DNA from: Paraburkholderia metrosideri
GTDB taxonomy: Bacteria; Pseudomonadota; Gammaproteobacteria; Burkholderiales; Burkholderiaceae
Assembly (NCBI RefSeq): GCF_904848625.1
Contig: NZ_CAJHCP010000012.1
Span: forward strand, 62,001-126,000
Direction: 5' to 3'
Length of the DNA stretch: 64,000 bases
Part shown: in pieces, positions 24,115-32,465 of the stretch
Layout of the letters: the number at the start of each line of letters is the position of its first letter
Numbering within the stretch: the first letter of the stretch is position 1
The notes under the pieces: model-generated
Databases searched by the model: none
Seen by the model: only the letters and a program-made list of their open reading frames with translations
What the model was told of the DNA's origin: nothing
Position numbers and translations under genes: made by a program

Positions 24115-24816
24115 ATGCCGCTCGCCGTCGATATCCGCAAGACCCTCGAGAGCGCGGAGCGGCGCTTTCTGCTCGACGTGTCGTTCCGGGCGACCACGCA
24201 GCGCGTCGTGCTGTTCGGGCCGTCCGGCTCGGGGAAGAGTCTGACCTTGCAGGCAATTGCCGGTTTGCTGCGCCCCGATGAAGGCGCAATCACGCTGCAT
24301 GGCGACGCGCTCTTCGACAGCGCGCGCGACATCGATCTGAAACCGCAAGCACGCCGGATCGCGTTTCTGTTTCAGGACCTCGCGCTATTTCCGCATCTGA
24401 ACGTGCGGCAGAACATCGGCTTTGGTTTGCGGCAGGGCTGGTTCAATCCCGGTGCACGGCGCGCGCATCCGCAAGTGGATTACTGGCTCGATGCGCTGGA
24501 ATTGAGAAGCGTGGCGGGCAATCATCCGGCGCAGCTTTCAGGCGGACAAAAGCAGCGCGCGGCGTTGGCTCGGGCGCTCGTTTCGCAACCCCGCCTGCTG
24601 CTGCTGGACGAACCCTTTTCCGCACTCGATAGCGCGTTGCGTCAACGCATGCGGCGCGAATTGCTCGATCTGCAGACGCGGCTCGATATTCCGATGGTAC
24701 TGATCACGCACGATCCCGACGATGTCGCCGCATTCGGCGATCAGGTGGTACAGGTCAGCGACGGCTGTGTGCGCGAAACCCAGACGTTCACGGGTTATGC
24801 ACGCAGCGGGACATGA
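24115..24816 (+). CDS. modC: Molybdate ABC transporter ATP-binding protein, short form
   Basis: The ATPase powers molybdate uptake through ModB. Walker A is GPSGSGKS (near residue 35), the signature LSGGQKQRAALARAL, Walker B LLLLDEPFSALD, and the H-loop LITHDPDD. At 233 residues it ends right after the nucleotide-binding domain. Typical ModC proteins (about 350) carry a C-terminal Mop domain that binds molybdate and inhibits transport, which is missing here. The frame ends in a normal stop with no trace of a Mop domain in the 22-base gap to modE, so this is a short form rather than a fresh truncation. Confidence 0.92.
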   Translation: MPLAVDIRKTLESAERRFLLDVSFRATTQRVVLFGPSGSGKSLTLQAIAGLLRPDEGAITLHGDALFDSARDIDLKPQARRIAFLFQDLALFPHLNVRQNIGFGLRQGWFNPGARRAHPQVDYWLDALELRSVAGNHPAQLSGGQKQRAALARALVSQPRLLLLDEPFSALDSALRQRMRRELLDLQTRLDIPMVLITHDPDDVAAFGDQVVQVSDGCVRETQTFTGYARSGT

Positions 24817-24838
24817 CGCGAAGCCTGGTCTTTCACCC

Positions 24839-25675
24839 TTAGTCTTTTACGCCGAGTATCACACTCGACGCCTTGAACACGGCGACAGCGCTTGCGCCTT
24901 CCACGAGACCGAGCGTGTCGGCGCTTGCATTGGTGACGACCGCCGTGACAACCGCTCCGCCTTCCAGTCCCAACGACACCTCCGCGTTCACCGCCCCACG
25001 CTTCACGCTCTGCACCGTGCCGCGCAATTGATTGCGCGCCGATAGCCTGAGCGGTGCGACGTTGTCATCGTCGACGAACAGGACGATCCACGACGCCTTG
25101 ATCAGCGCAAACGCTGCCACGCCTTCAGCGAGACCTAGCGCCTCGGTGCTTTCATGCGTCAGCACAGAGACAATTGCATGACCGCCGGGGAGCGTCAGCG
25201 TCACTTCGTCGTTGACGGTGCCGCGTGTGATCGCCGACACCGTGCCATAGAACTGGTTGCGCGCACTCGTCTTCACGCCGATGCGGCCGATCAGGTCCCA
25301 ATCCGTTTCGAAGCCGTCAATCGCCGCACTCGCGCGCTCAAGAAAGCGCCGATGCTCACGCTCGATCGCACGAAACGTGTCGATCAGCTTCAGCGCACGC
25401 GGCGTCAGCGTGGTGCCGCCACCGCCTTTGCCGCCGGTCAGGCGCACGACGAGCGGCTCGCCGGCGAGGTTGTTCATGGTGTCCACGGCATCCCACGCGC
25501 CTTTGTAGCTGATGCCGACGGCTTTCGCCGCGCTCGTGATCGAGCCGGTGTCGCCGATGGCCGCCAGCAGCGCGATCCGCGACGCACCGCCGAGCGTGTG
25601 TTCGCCGGACTGAAACCAGACGGAGCCGCTGAGTTCGAGTGATTCGCGGGAATGATCGGTGCTGTCGGATGTCAT
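24839..25675 (-). CDS. modE: ModE, molybdate-dependent transcriptional regulator
   Basis: This 278-residue regulator binds molybdate and represses modABC. The N-terminal winged helix (about 25-115) has LLAAIGDTGSITSAAKAVGISYKGAWDAVDTMNNLAG followed by TGGKGGGGTTLTPRALKL. Two C-terminal Mop domains follow, each starting SARNQF/L.GTV (about 140-205 and 212-277), the di-Mop molybdate sensor. ATG at 25675 (MTSDSTDHS) was chosen; an upstream extension to 25729 is not family-like. It is convergent with modC. Since ModC lacks its own Mop domain, molybdate feedback in this cluster appears to run through ModE alone. Confidence 0.93.
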   Translation of the reverse strand: MTSDSTDHSRESLELSGSVWFQSGEHTLGGASRIALLAAIGDTGSITSAAKAVGISYKGAWDAVDTMNNLAGEPLVVRLTGGKGGGGTTLTPRALKLIDTFRAIEREHRRFLERASAAIDGFETDWDLIGRIGVKTSARNQFYGTVSAITRGTVNDEVTLTLPGGHAIVSVLTHESTEALGLAEGVAAFALIKASWIVLFVDDDNVAPLRLSARNQLRGTVQSVKRGAVNAEVSLGLEGGAVVTAVVTNASADTLGLVEGASAVAVFKASSVILGVKD

Positions 25676-25905
25676 GGCAGAGAGCTTGAACGTAGGGCGG
25701 CGGAAAGTTTGTAAAAGGCAGCGAATCATTATAGCGACGCCATCTCACGCAAATGCGTACGTGAAGACGTGCACTCGCCGACCTCAAAAGCGCTTCGATG
25801 GGATACTTTCCGTTCAACGCTTCAAACGTTTTCGAACACTCCGCCCTTTACATTTTTCGGCACGCCCACGCTTGGGGCCCCGCAACATCAACAAGGAGCA
25901 GCACA

Positions 25906-26700
25906 GTGAATATCGATCTAACGGGCAAGACCGCGATTGTCAGCGCATCCACGGCCGGTATCGGCCTCGCCATTGCCACCGGCATTGCCGCGTCCGGCGC
26001 GCAGACGGTGATCAACGGCCGCAAGCAGGATGCGGTCGACCGTGCCATCGACACTATCCTAAAAACTGCGCCGCAAGCGAAGCTGCAGGGATTCGCCGGC
26101 GACCTCGGCTCACCCGAAGGCTGCGAGGCGCTGGCGAAGGCCGTGCCGCAAGCCGACATTCTGGTCAACAGCCTGGGCATTTTCGGACCCGGCGACCTCT
26201 TCTCCACCGAAGACGACGATTGGGAGCGCTATTTCCAGGTCAACGTGATGTCGGGCGTGCGGCTCACGCGGCATTACCTCAAAGGAATGGTGGAGCGCCA
26301 ATGGGGCCGTGTCGTATTCATCTCGTCGGAATCGGCGTTGAACATTCCGCCTGACATGCTTGCATACGGTTTCTCGAAGACCGCGCAGTTGAGCATTGCG
26401 CGCGGCATCGCAAAGCAGGTGGCGGGCAGCGGCGTGACGGTGAATTCGGTTTTGCCCGGGCCGACGTTGTCGGACGGATTCCGCGCGATGGTCGAAGACA
26501 CCGCGAAGGAGCAAGGCAAGACCGTCGAACAGGTCGCCACCGAGTTCGTGCGCGAGCATCGCAGTAGCTCGATCATTCAGCGGGCCGCGAGTACCGAAGA
26601 AGTGGCGAATATGGTCGTGTACGTTTGCTCGCCGCAAGCGTCGGCGACGACCGGCGCAGCGTTGCGCGTGGATGGTGGCGTGATCGATACGATTGCCTGA
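25906..26700 (+). CDS. Short-chain dehydrogenase/reductase
   Basis: This 264-residue NAD(P)-dependent classical SDR has unknown substrate. The cofactor motif is SASTAGIGLAIA (TGxxxGxG variant with STAGIG), followed by NSLG and the catalytic Ser (ISSESAL), Tyr and Lys (YGFSK). The C-terminus GAALRVDGGVIDTIA is typical. GTG at 25906 is the start, because AAGGAG lies 7 bases upstream and the protein then begins MNIDLTGKTAIV. An in-frame ATG at 25798 would add about 36 non-family residues. It is divergent from modE (230-base gap) and followed by a convergent tautomerase gene. Confidence 0.88.
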   Translation: MNIDLTGKTAIVSASTAGIGLAIATGIAASGAQTVINGRKQDAVDRAIDTILKTAPQAKLQGFAGDLGSPEGCEALAKAVPQADILVNSLGIFGPGDLFSTEDDDWERYFQVNVMSGVRLTRHYLKGMVERQWGRVVFISSESALNIPPDMLAYGFSKTAQLSIARGIAKQVAGSGVTVNSVLPGPTLSDGFRAMVEDTAKEQGKTVEQVATEFVREHRSSSIIQRAASTEEVANMVVYVCSPQASATTGAALRVDGGVIDTIA

Positions 26701-26823
26701 GCGCTTGAGTCATCGAGGCTGAGCGTTGCTGGCCGGGTCGATTGAAGATGCAGTTGCAATGGCGATCAATCGACCCAACGCCGGCTTTCCGGCAAAGCGT
26801 TCACGACACCACCGTCATCACGC

Positions 26824-27207
26824 TCATAGCGCGTACTGCGCTATGCCATTTCCAAACGACCAGTTCTCCTTCGCGACCTCAACGAGATTGATGAACACAT
26901 CCTCTCGTCGCACCCCCGGCGATTCCGCCAGTTCATCGACGATCCGCTTATACAGCGCCTTCTTCTGCTCAAGCGTGCGCGAATTGGTCACCGCGAGCTG
27001 GATCGCCACGAAATCGTCGCTCCGCTCGATATTCAGGTACTGCCGGTCGTAGATCAGATTGGCGGCCTCATGCTCGGTGATCAGCATGAAGATGTCGTCC
27101 TTCGGCACATTGAAAATCTCTACTAGCGAACGCTGAATACCCTCGGTCAACGCCTTCCGGTACTCGGCGGATTGGCCCGCGCGCAGTGAAATTCGGGTGA
27201 GCGGCAT
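26824..27207 (-). CDS. Tautomerase/MIF-superfamily enzyme
   Basis: This 127-residue protein is of the 4-oxalocrotonate tautomerase/MIF superfamily. The mature catalytic Pro1 would follow the initiator Met (MPLTRISLRAG). A second beta-alpha-beta unit starts near residue 65 (DRQYLNIERSDDFVAIQLAV..SRTLEQKKALYKRIVDEL), so it is the fused two-unit form of about 130 residues. ATG at 27207 has GAAGGAG upstream, which rules out the earlier in-frame ATG at 27261. The adjacent divergent LysR gene is the likely regulator. Substrate unknown. Confidence 0.87.
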   Translation of the reverse strand: MPLTRISLRAGQSAEYRKALTEGIQRSLVEIFNVPKDDIFMLITEHEAANLIYDRQYLNIERSDDFVAIQLAVTNSRTLEQKKALYKRIVDELAESPGVRREDVFINLVEVAKENWSFGNGIAQYAL

Positions 27208-27308
27208 GATGAAACTCCTTCGTTTTGCTGGGTTGGTGAAACACAGCTTAGGCGCGCTCATTCATAATAAACAGACATCACTGACTATTTCATCTATATT
27301 CAATCGAA

Positions 27309-28160
27309 ATGAAAGTACTCGATCTCGATGCTGTGCGAGCCTTCGTGCTGGTCGCCGACCTGAGCAGTTTCACGCGCGCCGCCGACGCGCTTGACACCAC
27401 GCAATCGGCCGTCAGCCTCAAGCTGAAACGGCTGGAAGCGCATCTGGGCAAGCAATTGCTGGAGCGCACGCCGCGCGTCGTGCGGCTTTCCGTCGACGGC
27501 AATGCTTTTCTCGGCGCGGCGCGCGAGCTGCTGAATGCGCATGAGCGCGCGTTGGGGTCGTTGTCGGTGGAGCGTCGGCGGCTCGCGCTGGGGTTGAGCG
27601 AACACGTCGCGGGGCCGGATTTGCCGCAGTTGCTCGGCCGGCTCAATGCGCACGATCCGCGGCTGGTGGTCGAGTTGCATCTTGGCTCGTCGGCCACGCT
27701 GCTTGCGCAATTCGACGAGCGCCGGCTCGATGCGGTGATCATCCGGTATGGCGCCGACGAACCTGCGCGTGACGACACCCAAGTACTGTTCAGCGAGCCG
27801 CTTGTCTGGCTCGCGACGCCGGCGTGGTTGCCAAGGGTCGGGGAGCCTTTGCCGCTGGCGCTGCTGAGCCCGCCATGCAATGTCCGCGATATCGCACTGC
27901 GGACCCTCACTGAGACCGGGATTGGCTGGCAGGAGGTGTTCGTCGGCGGCGGGGTTGCGGCTGTCGGCGCGGCGGTGGCGGCCGGGTTGGCGGTGTCGCC
28001 ACTGGCGCGTCGGGTGGCCCCGCGCGGGCTCGTCGATGTCGGCGCGCGGCTAGGTCTGCCGACGATGCCGGAGTCCCGCGTGACACTGCATTCGCGAGTG
28101 CGCGACAGACAGTCGGTGGAGACGTTGAAGCTGGTGACGAATGGGTTGGCGTCGCAGTGA
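27309..28160 (+). CDS. LysR-family transcriptional regulator
   Basis: This 283-residue LTTR has an N-terminal winged helix (VRAFVLVADLSSFTRAADALDTTQSAVSLKLKRLE region, residues 9-45) and a co-inducer-binding domain from about 88. It is divergent from the tautomerase gene with a 101-base AT-rich gap (27208-27308) that should hold the shared operator. By the usual LTTR pattern it would regulate that gene and itself. The effector is unknown. The end is followed by 186 bases without a recognised gene before a convergent basic exported protein. Confidence 0.88.
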   Translation: MKVLDLDAVRAFVLVADLSSFTRAADALDTTQSAVSLKLKRLEAHLGKQLLERTPRVVRLSVDGNAFLGAARELLNAHERALGSLSVERRRLALGLSEHVAGPDLPQLLGRLNAHDPRLVVELHLGSSATLLAQFDERRLDAVIIRYGADEPARDDTQVLFSEPLVWLATPAWLPRVGEPLPLALLSPPCNVRDIALRTLTETGIGWQEVFVGGGVAAVGAAVAAGLAVSPLARRVAPRGLVDVGARLGLPTMPESRVTLHSRVRDRQSVETLKLVTNGLASQ

Positions 28161-28346
28161 CGCGGCGTGGCAGGTCGGTTCGACCTTGCGCCGCTCCTGC
28201 GGCGACATCGCCCAAAACCGCAATGGCACGGTTTGACCGCCAACCCGCGGTCAGCGCGAAAGGCCGGAATTCTGGATAGACCGCCGCGCGGTTTCAAAGC
28301 ACCGCTCGGCGGCAATACCCAGCAATGACGCTGGCGTCAGCGTTGA

Positions 28347-28994
28347 TCAGTGGATGATCGGCGGCAATGAACCGCTGCTCGCGGTAGCGGGGTTCGTCGA
28401 CGCATTCGCTGAGCCGCCGTTGAAGTTAGCGGATGCAACCGGCGTGTTCGCGTTCAGGTGAGCCCCCGCCGGCTTCACCGCACCGCTTTTCGCCACGACG
28501 CTAACTGCGTGCGGACGAGCTGGATGCGCGAGATCGGCGCGCACGACCTTGCCTTGCGCCACTTTCGCGTGAACGAGTTGGGTGTGCGGCTGGGTGCGCG
28601 GCTTTTTCGCCTGCGCCATCACAGCAGTTTTCGGCCTGGCCTTGCCCGCATTCGCACTCAGGCCCACGCCCGCTTGCCTGACGCCGTGCTTCGTCCCCGT
28701 CGACGACACTTTTTGCACGCCGCCGCGCATCGCCGTTTTCTCGCCGCCGTGTCGCGTCGTCGAGGCAGCCCTCACCGCCTTATGCGGCCCGCCGGCCGCA
28801 TGCTTCGGATCCGGTTTGAGACCCGCGCCGGTCTGAGGCTTAGCCTTAACCGCCGCCGGCTTCTTCTTGGCGAGCTTCCCCGCTGCATGTCCGCTCGCCT
28901 CCGGTGGATTCCACTCTTCCGTATACCCCGCAGCCATTGCCGCGCCGGATGCACACCAGACGGCCAGCGCCGCCGCTACTGCTCGAACCCACAT
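28347..28994 (-). CDS. Basic, low-complexity exported protein of unknown function
   Basis: This protein of about 215 residues has a signal peptide (VRAVAAALAVWCASGAAMAA) and a mature part dominated by Lys, Ala, His, Gly and Pro with no fold I recognise. Features include KKKPAAVKAKP, repeated AVRAAS/KHGVRQ-type basic segments, and an Asn/Ala/Ser-rich end (NFNGGSANASTNPATASSGS). Codon use is coding-like and an AGGAG lies upstream. ATG 28994 is preferred over GTG 28997. Such proteins may bind cell-wall polymers or nucleic acid, but this is a guess. It is convergent with the LysR gene and divergent from the toxin-antitoxin pair. Confidence 0.65.
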   Translation of the reverse strand: MWVRAVAAALAVWCASGAAMAAGYTEEWNPPEASGHAAGKLAKKKPAAVKAKPQTGAGLKPDPKHAAGGPHKAVRAASTTRHGGEKTAMRGGVQKVSSTGTKHGVRQAGVGLSANAGKARPKTAVMAQAKKPRTQPHTQLVHAKVAQGKVVRADLAHPARPHAVSVVAKSGAVKPAGAHLNANTPVASANFNGGSANASTNPATASSGSLPPIIH

Positions 28995-29046
28995 CACCTG
29001 CTTCTCCTGACCTTTCGGCTTCTTGACGAGCCGGGATTATATTCTC

Positions 29047-29101
29047 TTGCATAAATCTATATTTGGACTAATATCTTCAACAAGTACAAATTAGGACTAA
29101 T
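29047..29101 (+). promoter_or_regulatory. Promoter and twin operator of the Xre/RES pair
   Basis: TTGCAT (29047-29052), a 16-base spacer and TAATAT (29069-29074) form a plausible promoter. GGACTAAT occurs twice, at 29065-29072 and 29094-29101, 29 bases apart. The second copy lies in a perfect ATTAG-GA-CTAAT palindrome, and the first in ATTTG-GA-CTAAT (one mismatch). These look like antitoxin-complex binding sites overlapping the -10 and the leader. Confidence 0.6.
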
Positions 29102-29107
29102 CAGATC

Positions 29108-29545
29108 ATGGCTCACGCTGCCCGCCTTTCCACGCCTGAGGCGCCGATTCCACGGCCCGCTGCAGCACCCTCGCTAACGGAAATGTCCGCAGCGGGTCTG
29201 CGCGCTTTCTTCAACATCGCGCGCGACTGGGACCTGAACGCGGAAGAGCAGATCGTGCTGCTCGGCTCACCGGGCCGCTCCACTTACTTCAAATGGAAGT
29301 CGTCGCCTGAAACGGCCCGCCTTGGGCGCGACACGCTGGAGCGCCTATCGCTGTTGCTCGGCATCTACAAGGCGCTGCAAATCCTGCTGCCGCAACCCAA
29401 TGCCGCCGACGTCTGGGTCAAGCGCCCCAATAGCGCGCCGCCGTTCGGCGGCCGTCGCGCGCTCGACCGCATGCTGGCGGGCAACATCAGCGATCTCGTG
29501 GCCGTGCGCCAATATCTCGACGCAATGCGAGGCGGCTGGGCGTGA
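29108..29545 (+). CDS. Xre/MbcA/ParS-type antitoxin (DUF2384)
   Basis: This 145-residue antitoxin pairs with the RES toxin. The N-terminal helix-turn-helix region (about 25-80, LTEMSAAGLRAFFNIARDWDLN..EEQIVLLGSPGRSTYFKWK) and the C-terminal DUF2384 toxin-binding part (LSLLLGIYKALQILLPQ then VWVKRPNSAPPFGGRRALDRMLAG) match the MbcA/ParS/Xre group. The stop overlaps the toxin start (GTGA). ATG at 29108 has only a distant AGGA. It probably represses its own promoter together with the toxin. Confidence 0.85.
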   Translation: MAHAARLSTPEAPIPRPAAAPSLTEMSAAGLRAFFNIARDWDLNAEEQIVLLGSPGRSTYFKWKSSPETARLGRDTLERLSLLLGIYKALQILLPQPNAADVWVKRPNSAPPFGGRRALDRMLAGNISDLVAVRQYLDAMRGGWA

Positions 29546-30243
29546 CAAAACCGCATTGGCAGGACCGCTGGCCCGTTGCGCCGCTCGACTGGTCGCCCGC
29601 TTATCGGGTGATTCCCACACGCTTTCCGGCGGTGAATTTATTCGATCGCGTCGCATCGCCCGAAGATTTCGACGCGCTGTACGCACTTGAGGCGATGACC
29701 AACGACCGCCTGCGAACCGAAGTCGGCGAACTCGATCTGGTGCCGCGCGAGGAACGTCGTTTTGGTCCGGGTTACGGCCCGATCATGGCCGCGTTGACGC
29801 ATCTGAATCCGCTTGGCAGCCGTTTTTCCGATGGCACGTACGGCGTGTTCTATTGCGCCCGTTCGCGCGCCACGGCGATCGCCGAAACGCGCTATCACAC
29901 CGGCAAGTTTCTGGAGGCAACCGCCGAGCCGCCCATGCGTCAGCAGATGCGGCTTTACACGGTGGTCGCGCAAGGCAGGGTGGTCGATATTCGCCACGAC
30001 CCTTCGCTCGATCTCGCCGTGTTGTCACCGGACGATTATCTGGCCGGCCAGTCGCTCGGCCGTGCGGTACGGGATGCGGGTGCGCCGGGCATCGTTTATC
30101 AGTCGGTGAGAGACGGCGAAGGCGAATGTCTTGCCGCGTTCCGCACGACGCTGCTGCACGACTGCCATCACGCGGCCTATCTGGAATACAACTGGAACGG
30201 CACGAGCGTTGATATGGTGTTTGAACTCAACCAGGTCGGTTGA
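29542..30243 (+). CDS. RES-domain toxin
   Basis: This 233-residue RES-domain protein belongs to a family in which MbcT and similar toxins deplete NAD+ and are held inactive by an Xre/MbcA antitoxin. The family residues appear as Arg in LGSRFSDGTYGVFYCA (about R94), Glu in AIAETRYH (about E115) and Ser in GIVYQSVR (about S188). GTG at 29542 sits in the antitoxin stop codon, coupling translation. The frame is complete with no obvious inactivating change. Enzyme chemistry (hydrolysis or phosphorolysis of NAD+) is inferred from the family only. Confidence 0.86.
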   Translation: MTKPHWQDRWPVAPLDWSPAYRVIPTRFPAVNLFDRVASPEDFDALYALEAMTNDRLRTEVGELDLVPREERRFGPGYGPIMAALTHLNPLGSRFSDGTYGVFYCARSRATAIAETRYHTGKFLEATAEPPMRQQMRLYTVVAQGRVVDIRHDPSLDLAVLSPDDYLAGQSLGRAVRDAGAPGIVYQSVRDGEGECLAAFRTTLLHDCHHAAYLEYNWNGTSVDMVFELNQVG

Positions 30244-30273
30244 GCGACGGGCGAAGGGCGACGGCAGGCGCAA

Positions 30274-31011
30274 TCAGGGCAAAGCCAGCGCCGCCGCGCC
30301 TTCCGCACGCGCTTCGTCGACTGAAATCGACCAGCGCCGCAACGCTTGAGGCTGCACGATAGTCAGCTTGCCATCCGGGCTGAAGGCACCGGTGTCGATA
30401 AACACCTGCGAGCCAATCTGCTTGATATCGGGCATCGGCGTATGACCGCAATAGGTCAGCGAGAGTCCGCGTTGGCGCTGCGGATCGCTGTTGCCTAACG
30501 CCAGATCGCGGCCCCACAGCATCTGCTGACGGGTCGTGTCCGAGAAATTCCCTGCATCGAGATCCGCGTCCGAGCCGAAGAATTCGGCATGCAGAATATT
30601 GAAGCGCTCCTTGCCGTTGCCCACCACACGCACGAGTGGCAACGTCCGCAGCCTTTCCGCGTAGTGCTTCAATCGCTCATCGGGCAAATCCATCGCCCAC
30701 ATGCCGCCGATTCCATACCACCACTGGCGCCGCAAGCGTCCCTCCGCGACCGCGCACAGCGTGTCCTCGTGATTGCCGAGGACGCAATAGAACCAGGGCT
30801 TGTCGAGCAGCGCCAGCGCCTGCTCGGAATGCTCGCCGCGATCCACCAGATCGCCGACCGAAAACAGCCGGTCACGAGTCGGATCGAATGCGATCACGCG
30901 TAGCAGGTAACGCAATGCATCCATGCAGCCATGCAGATCGCCGACCACGAAGTCGCGGCCGTTTGCGTTGGCGGCATGATGCTCGACAGGGTTGACGGAG
31001 ACGGTAGCCAT
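30274..31011 (-). CDS. Calcineurin-like metallophosphoesterase
   Basis: This 245-residue phosphatase is of the PP2A/ApaH-like metallophosphoesterase fold. The metal-binding motifs run in order: GDLHGCMDAL (near residue 23), GDLVDRGEHS (near 55), GNHEDTL (near 80) and later YCGHTPMP. The set resembles PrpA/PrpB serine/threonine phosphatases and ApaH-type diadenosine tetraphosphatases. ATG at 31011 has GAGGAA upstream; the extension to 31116 is not family-like. It is convergent with the toxin gene. Substrate unknown. Confidence 0.85.
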   Translation of the reverse strand: MATVSVNPVEHHAANANGRDFVVGDLHGCMDALRYLLRVIAFDPTRDRLFSVGDLVDRGEHSEQALALLDKPWFYCVLGNHEDTLCAVAEGRLRRQWWYGIGGMWAMDLPDERLKHYAERLRTLPLVRVVGNGKERFNILHAEFFGSDADLDAGNFSDTTRQQMLWGRDLALGNSDPQRQRGLSLTYCGHTPMPDIKQIGSQVFIDTGAFSPDGKLTIVQPQALRRWSISVDEARAEGAAALALP

Positions 31012-31339
31012 TTCCTCATGATAGTTCGGTCGACGTGGTGCCGTATGCGCGGTGCCTATCGTATCCAGGCGCCTGGTTGGGCGGAAATGACCAGAAACGA
31101 TGCAAAAGTGGCGCATTTCGGGGAAGCCTCACCAGCAACCCATCGCTTGATAGTCACTCTTGCCGCTCGCATCGCGCGCCGAAACGAAACGGAAAGGAAG
31201 CCGATGGCAAACGCGAAGCTCCACTGAAAGCCGCACGCAAGAAGCCGCGAAAGACTCGCGCCGACAACTCGGCCGATCGACAAACAATCGTTGAAGCGCG
31301 AGTAGAATCCGCGACACTGACGGCCCTACTTTGGATTCC
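31012..31339. other. Divergent intergenic region, phosphoesterase / DUF1345 gene
   Basis: No gene, repeat or convincing promoter is visible in these 328 bases. Short frames here have no family likeness. Confidence 0.5.
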
Positions 31340-32002
31340 ATGCTCATCAAATATTATCCCCAGGTTCTCCGCAATCGACCCCGCACGGTGATCGGCCTTG
31401 CAATCGGCATCGTGGTCACGTTGCTGATTCCCGCGCACACGCGGCCTATGGCGCGCGTGCTGATCGGCTGGGACGCGGCTATCTGGAGCTATCTGGCGAT
31501 GATCTGGATACACATGGCCATCGCCGACGAACACGTGGTCCGCGAATACGCTGTGCGCGACGACGAAAACGCGGGCGTCGTGCTGTTCGTGATCTGCGTG
31601 GCGACCATCGCGAGCATTGCTGCGATCGTGCTGGAACTGGCGTCGGCGAAAGGCGGCGGCGGTACGTCGAGCGCGTTGCACTATCTGCTGACCGGCGCCA
31701 CGCTGATCGGCGCATGGTTTCTGATCCCGACCATTTTCACGCTGCATTACGCGCGGCTCTACTACGACACCGACGCAAAAGAAACCGCGTTGCTGTTCCC
31801 CGATCACGGGCTCAAACCGAACTATTGGGACTTCCTGTATTACTCGTTCACGATTGCAGTGGCCTCGCAGACGTCGGACGTTGTGCTGCGGTCGCGCACG
31901 ATTCGCCGCGCCACACTCGCGCAATCCATCCTGTCGTTCTATTTCAACGTCGCGGTGCTCGGCTTATGCGTGAACATCGCAGCGGGATTGCTGGGCTCGT
32001 AA
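31340..32002 (+). CDS. DUF1345 membrane protein
   Basis: This 220-residue inner-membrane protein has about five hydrophobic helices (near residues 15-30, 35-55, 80-98, 115-138 and 190-212). The conserved DUF1345 features are YYDTDAKETALLFPDHG..PNYWDFLYYSFTIAVASQTSDV and the preceding FTLHYARLYYD. ATG at 31340 (MLIKYYPQVLRN) is preferred over TTG at 31331. The function is unknown; some relatives are annotated as putative channels because of the PDYWDFLYFSFT-like re-entrant segment. It precedes the glycogen/trehalose operon by 463 bases. Confidence 0.82.
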   Translation: MLIKYYPQVLRNRPRTVIGLAIGIVVTLLIPAHTRPMARVLIGWDAAIWSYLAMIWIHMAIADEHVVREYAVRDDENAGVVLFVICVATIASIAAIVLELASAKGGGGTSSALHYLLTGATLIGAWFLIPTIFTLHYARLYYDTDAKETALLFPDHGLKPNYWDFLYYSFTIAVASQTSDVVLRSRTIRRATLAQSILSFYFNVAVLGLCVNIAAGLLGS

Positions 32003-32465
32003 CCCAGCTGACAGATGAAATGAATGCGGCTGACACAATCAGCAGGCCGCCGCGAGTTCGCCTTTTGCGGTAACAACAACACCCCTTCCCGCGCGCCATG
32101 TAAAACCCGGACAATCCCCGACCGTTTTACATGCGGCGCGCGTGAATCCCACGCTCCCTCCCATTCCCGTCGGCGCCGCGCATCCTGCTGCGGGGCACCC
32201 GCTTCACCCCTCCGTCGATCCCGCGCCAGGCCAACTGGCACACCGTTTGCTGCGTGTTGCGGATAGTTCCAGCGAGCCGCATGCAGCCGATGTCTGGCGT
32301 CAAAGCATTGGCGACTGGCCAGCGGCGTGACGATCTTTGCACTACATTGACCAGTGCGCGCGTTCGCTTCGGCGTCGCGCGCCTACGGCTCTGGAAGCCC
32401 AATGAGCGCTGTGATCGCATGCCAATTGCATCCACACCGCAGCAGGACAAATCTGGAAACGACCG
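32003..32465. other. Leader/promoter region before the glgE operon
   Basis: These 463 bases precede the 18.6-kb operon. The clear structure is a long inverted repeat at 32091-32141. No sigma-70 promoter stands out. A 62-codon GTG frame (32142-32330) rich in Pro and Ala has no family likeness and is not called. Confidence 0.5.
32091..32141. repeat. Long inverted repeat upstream of the glycogen/trehalose operon
   Basis: CATGTAAAAC (32097-32106) and GTTTTACATG (32124-32133) are perfect 10-base arms with a 17-base spacer. Outside them GCGCGC (32091-32096) faces GCGCGC (32136-32141), with a 2-base bulge on the right. It lacks a T run, so it is more like an operator or RNA structure than a terminator. 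Confidence 0.7.

Noticed and set aside
32142..32330. 62-codon GTG frame upstream of glgE
   Set aside because: Pro/Ala-rich, no Shine-Dalgarno, no family likeness; starts right next to the inverted repeat. Could be a leader peptide but nothing supports it.
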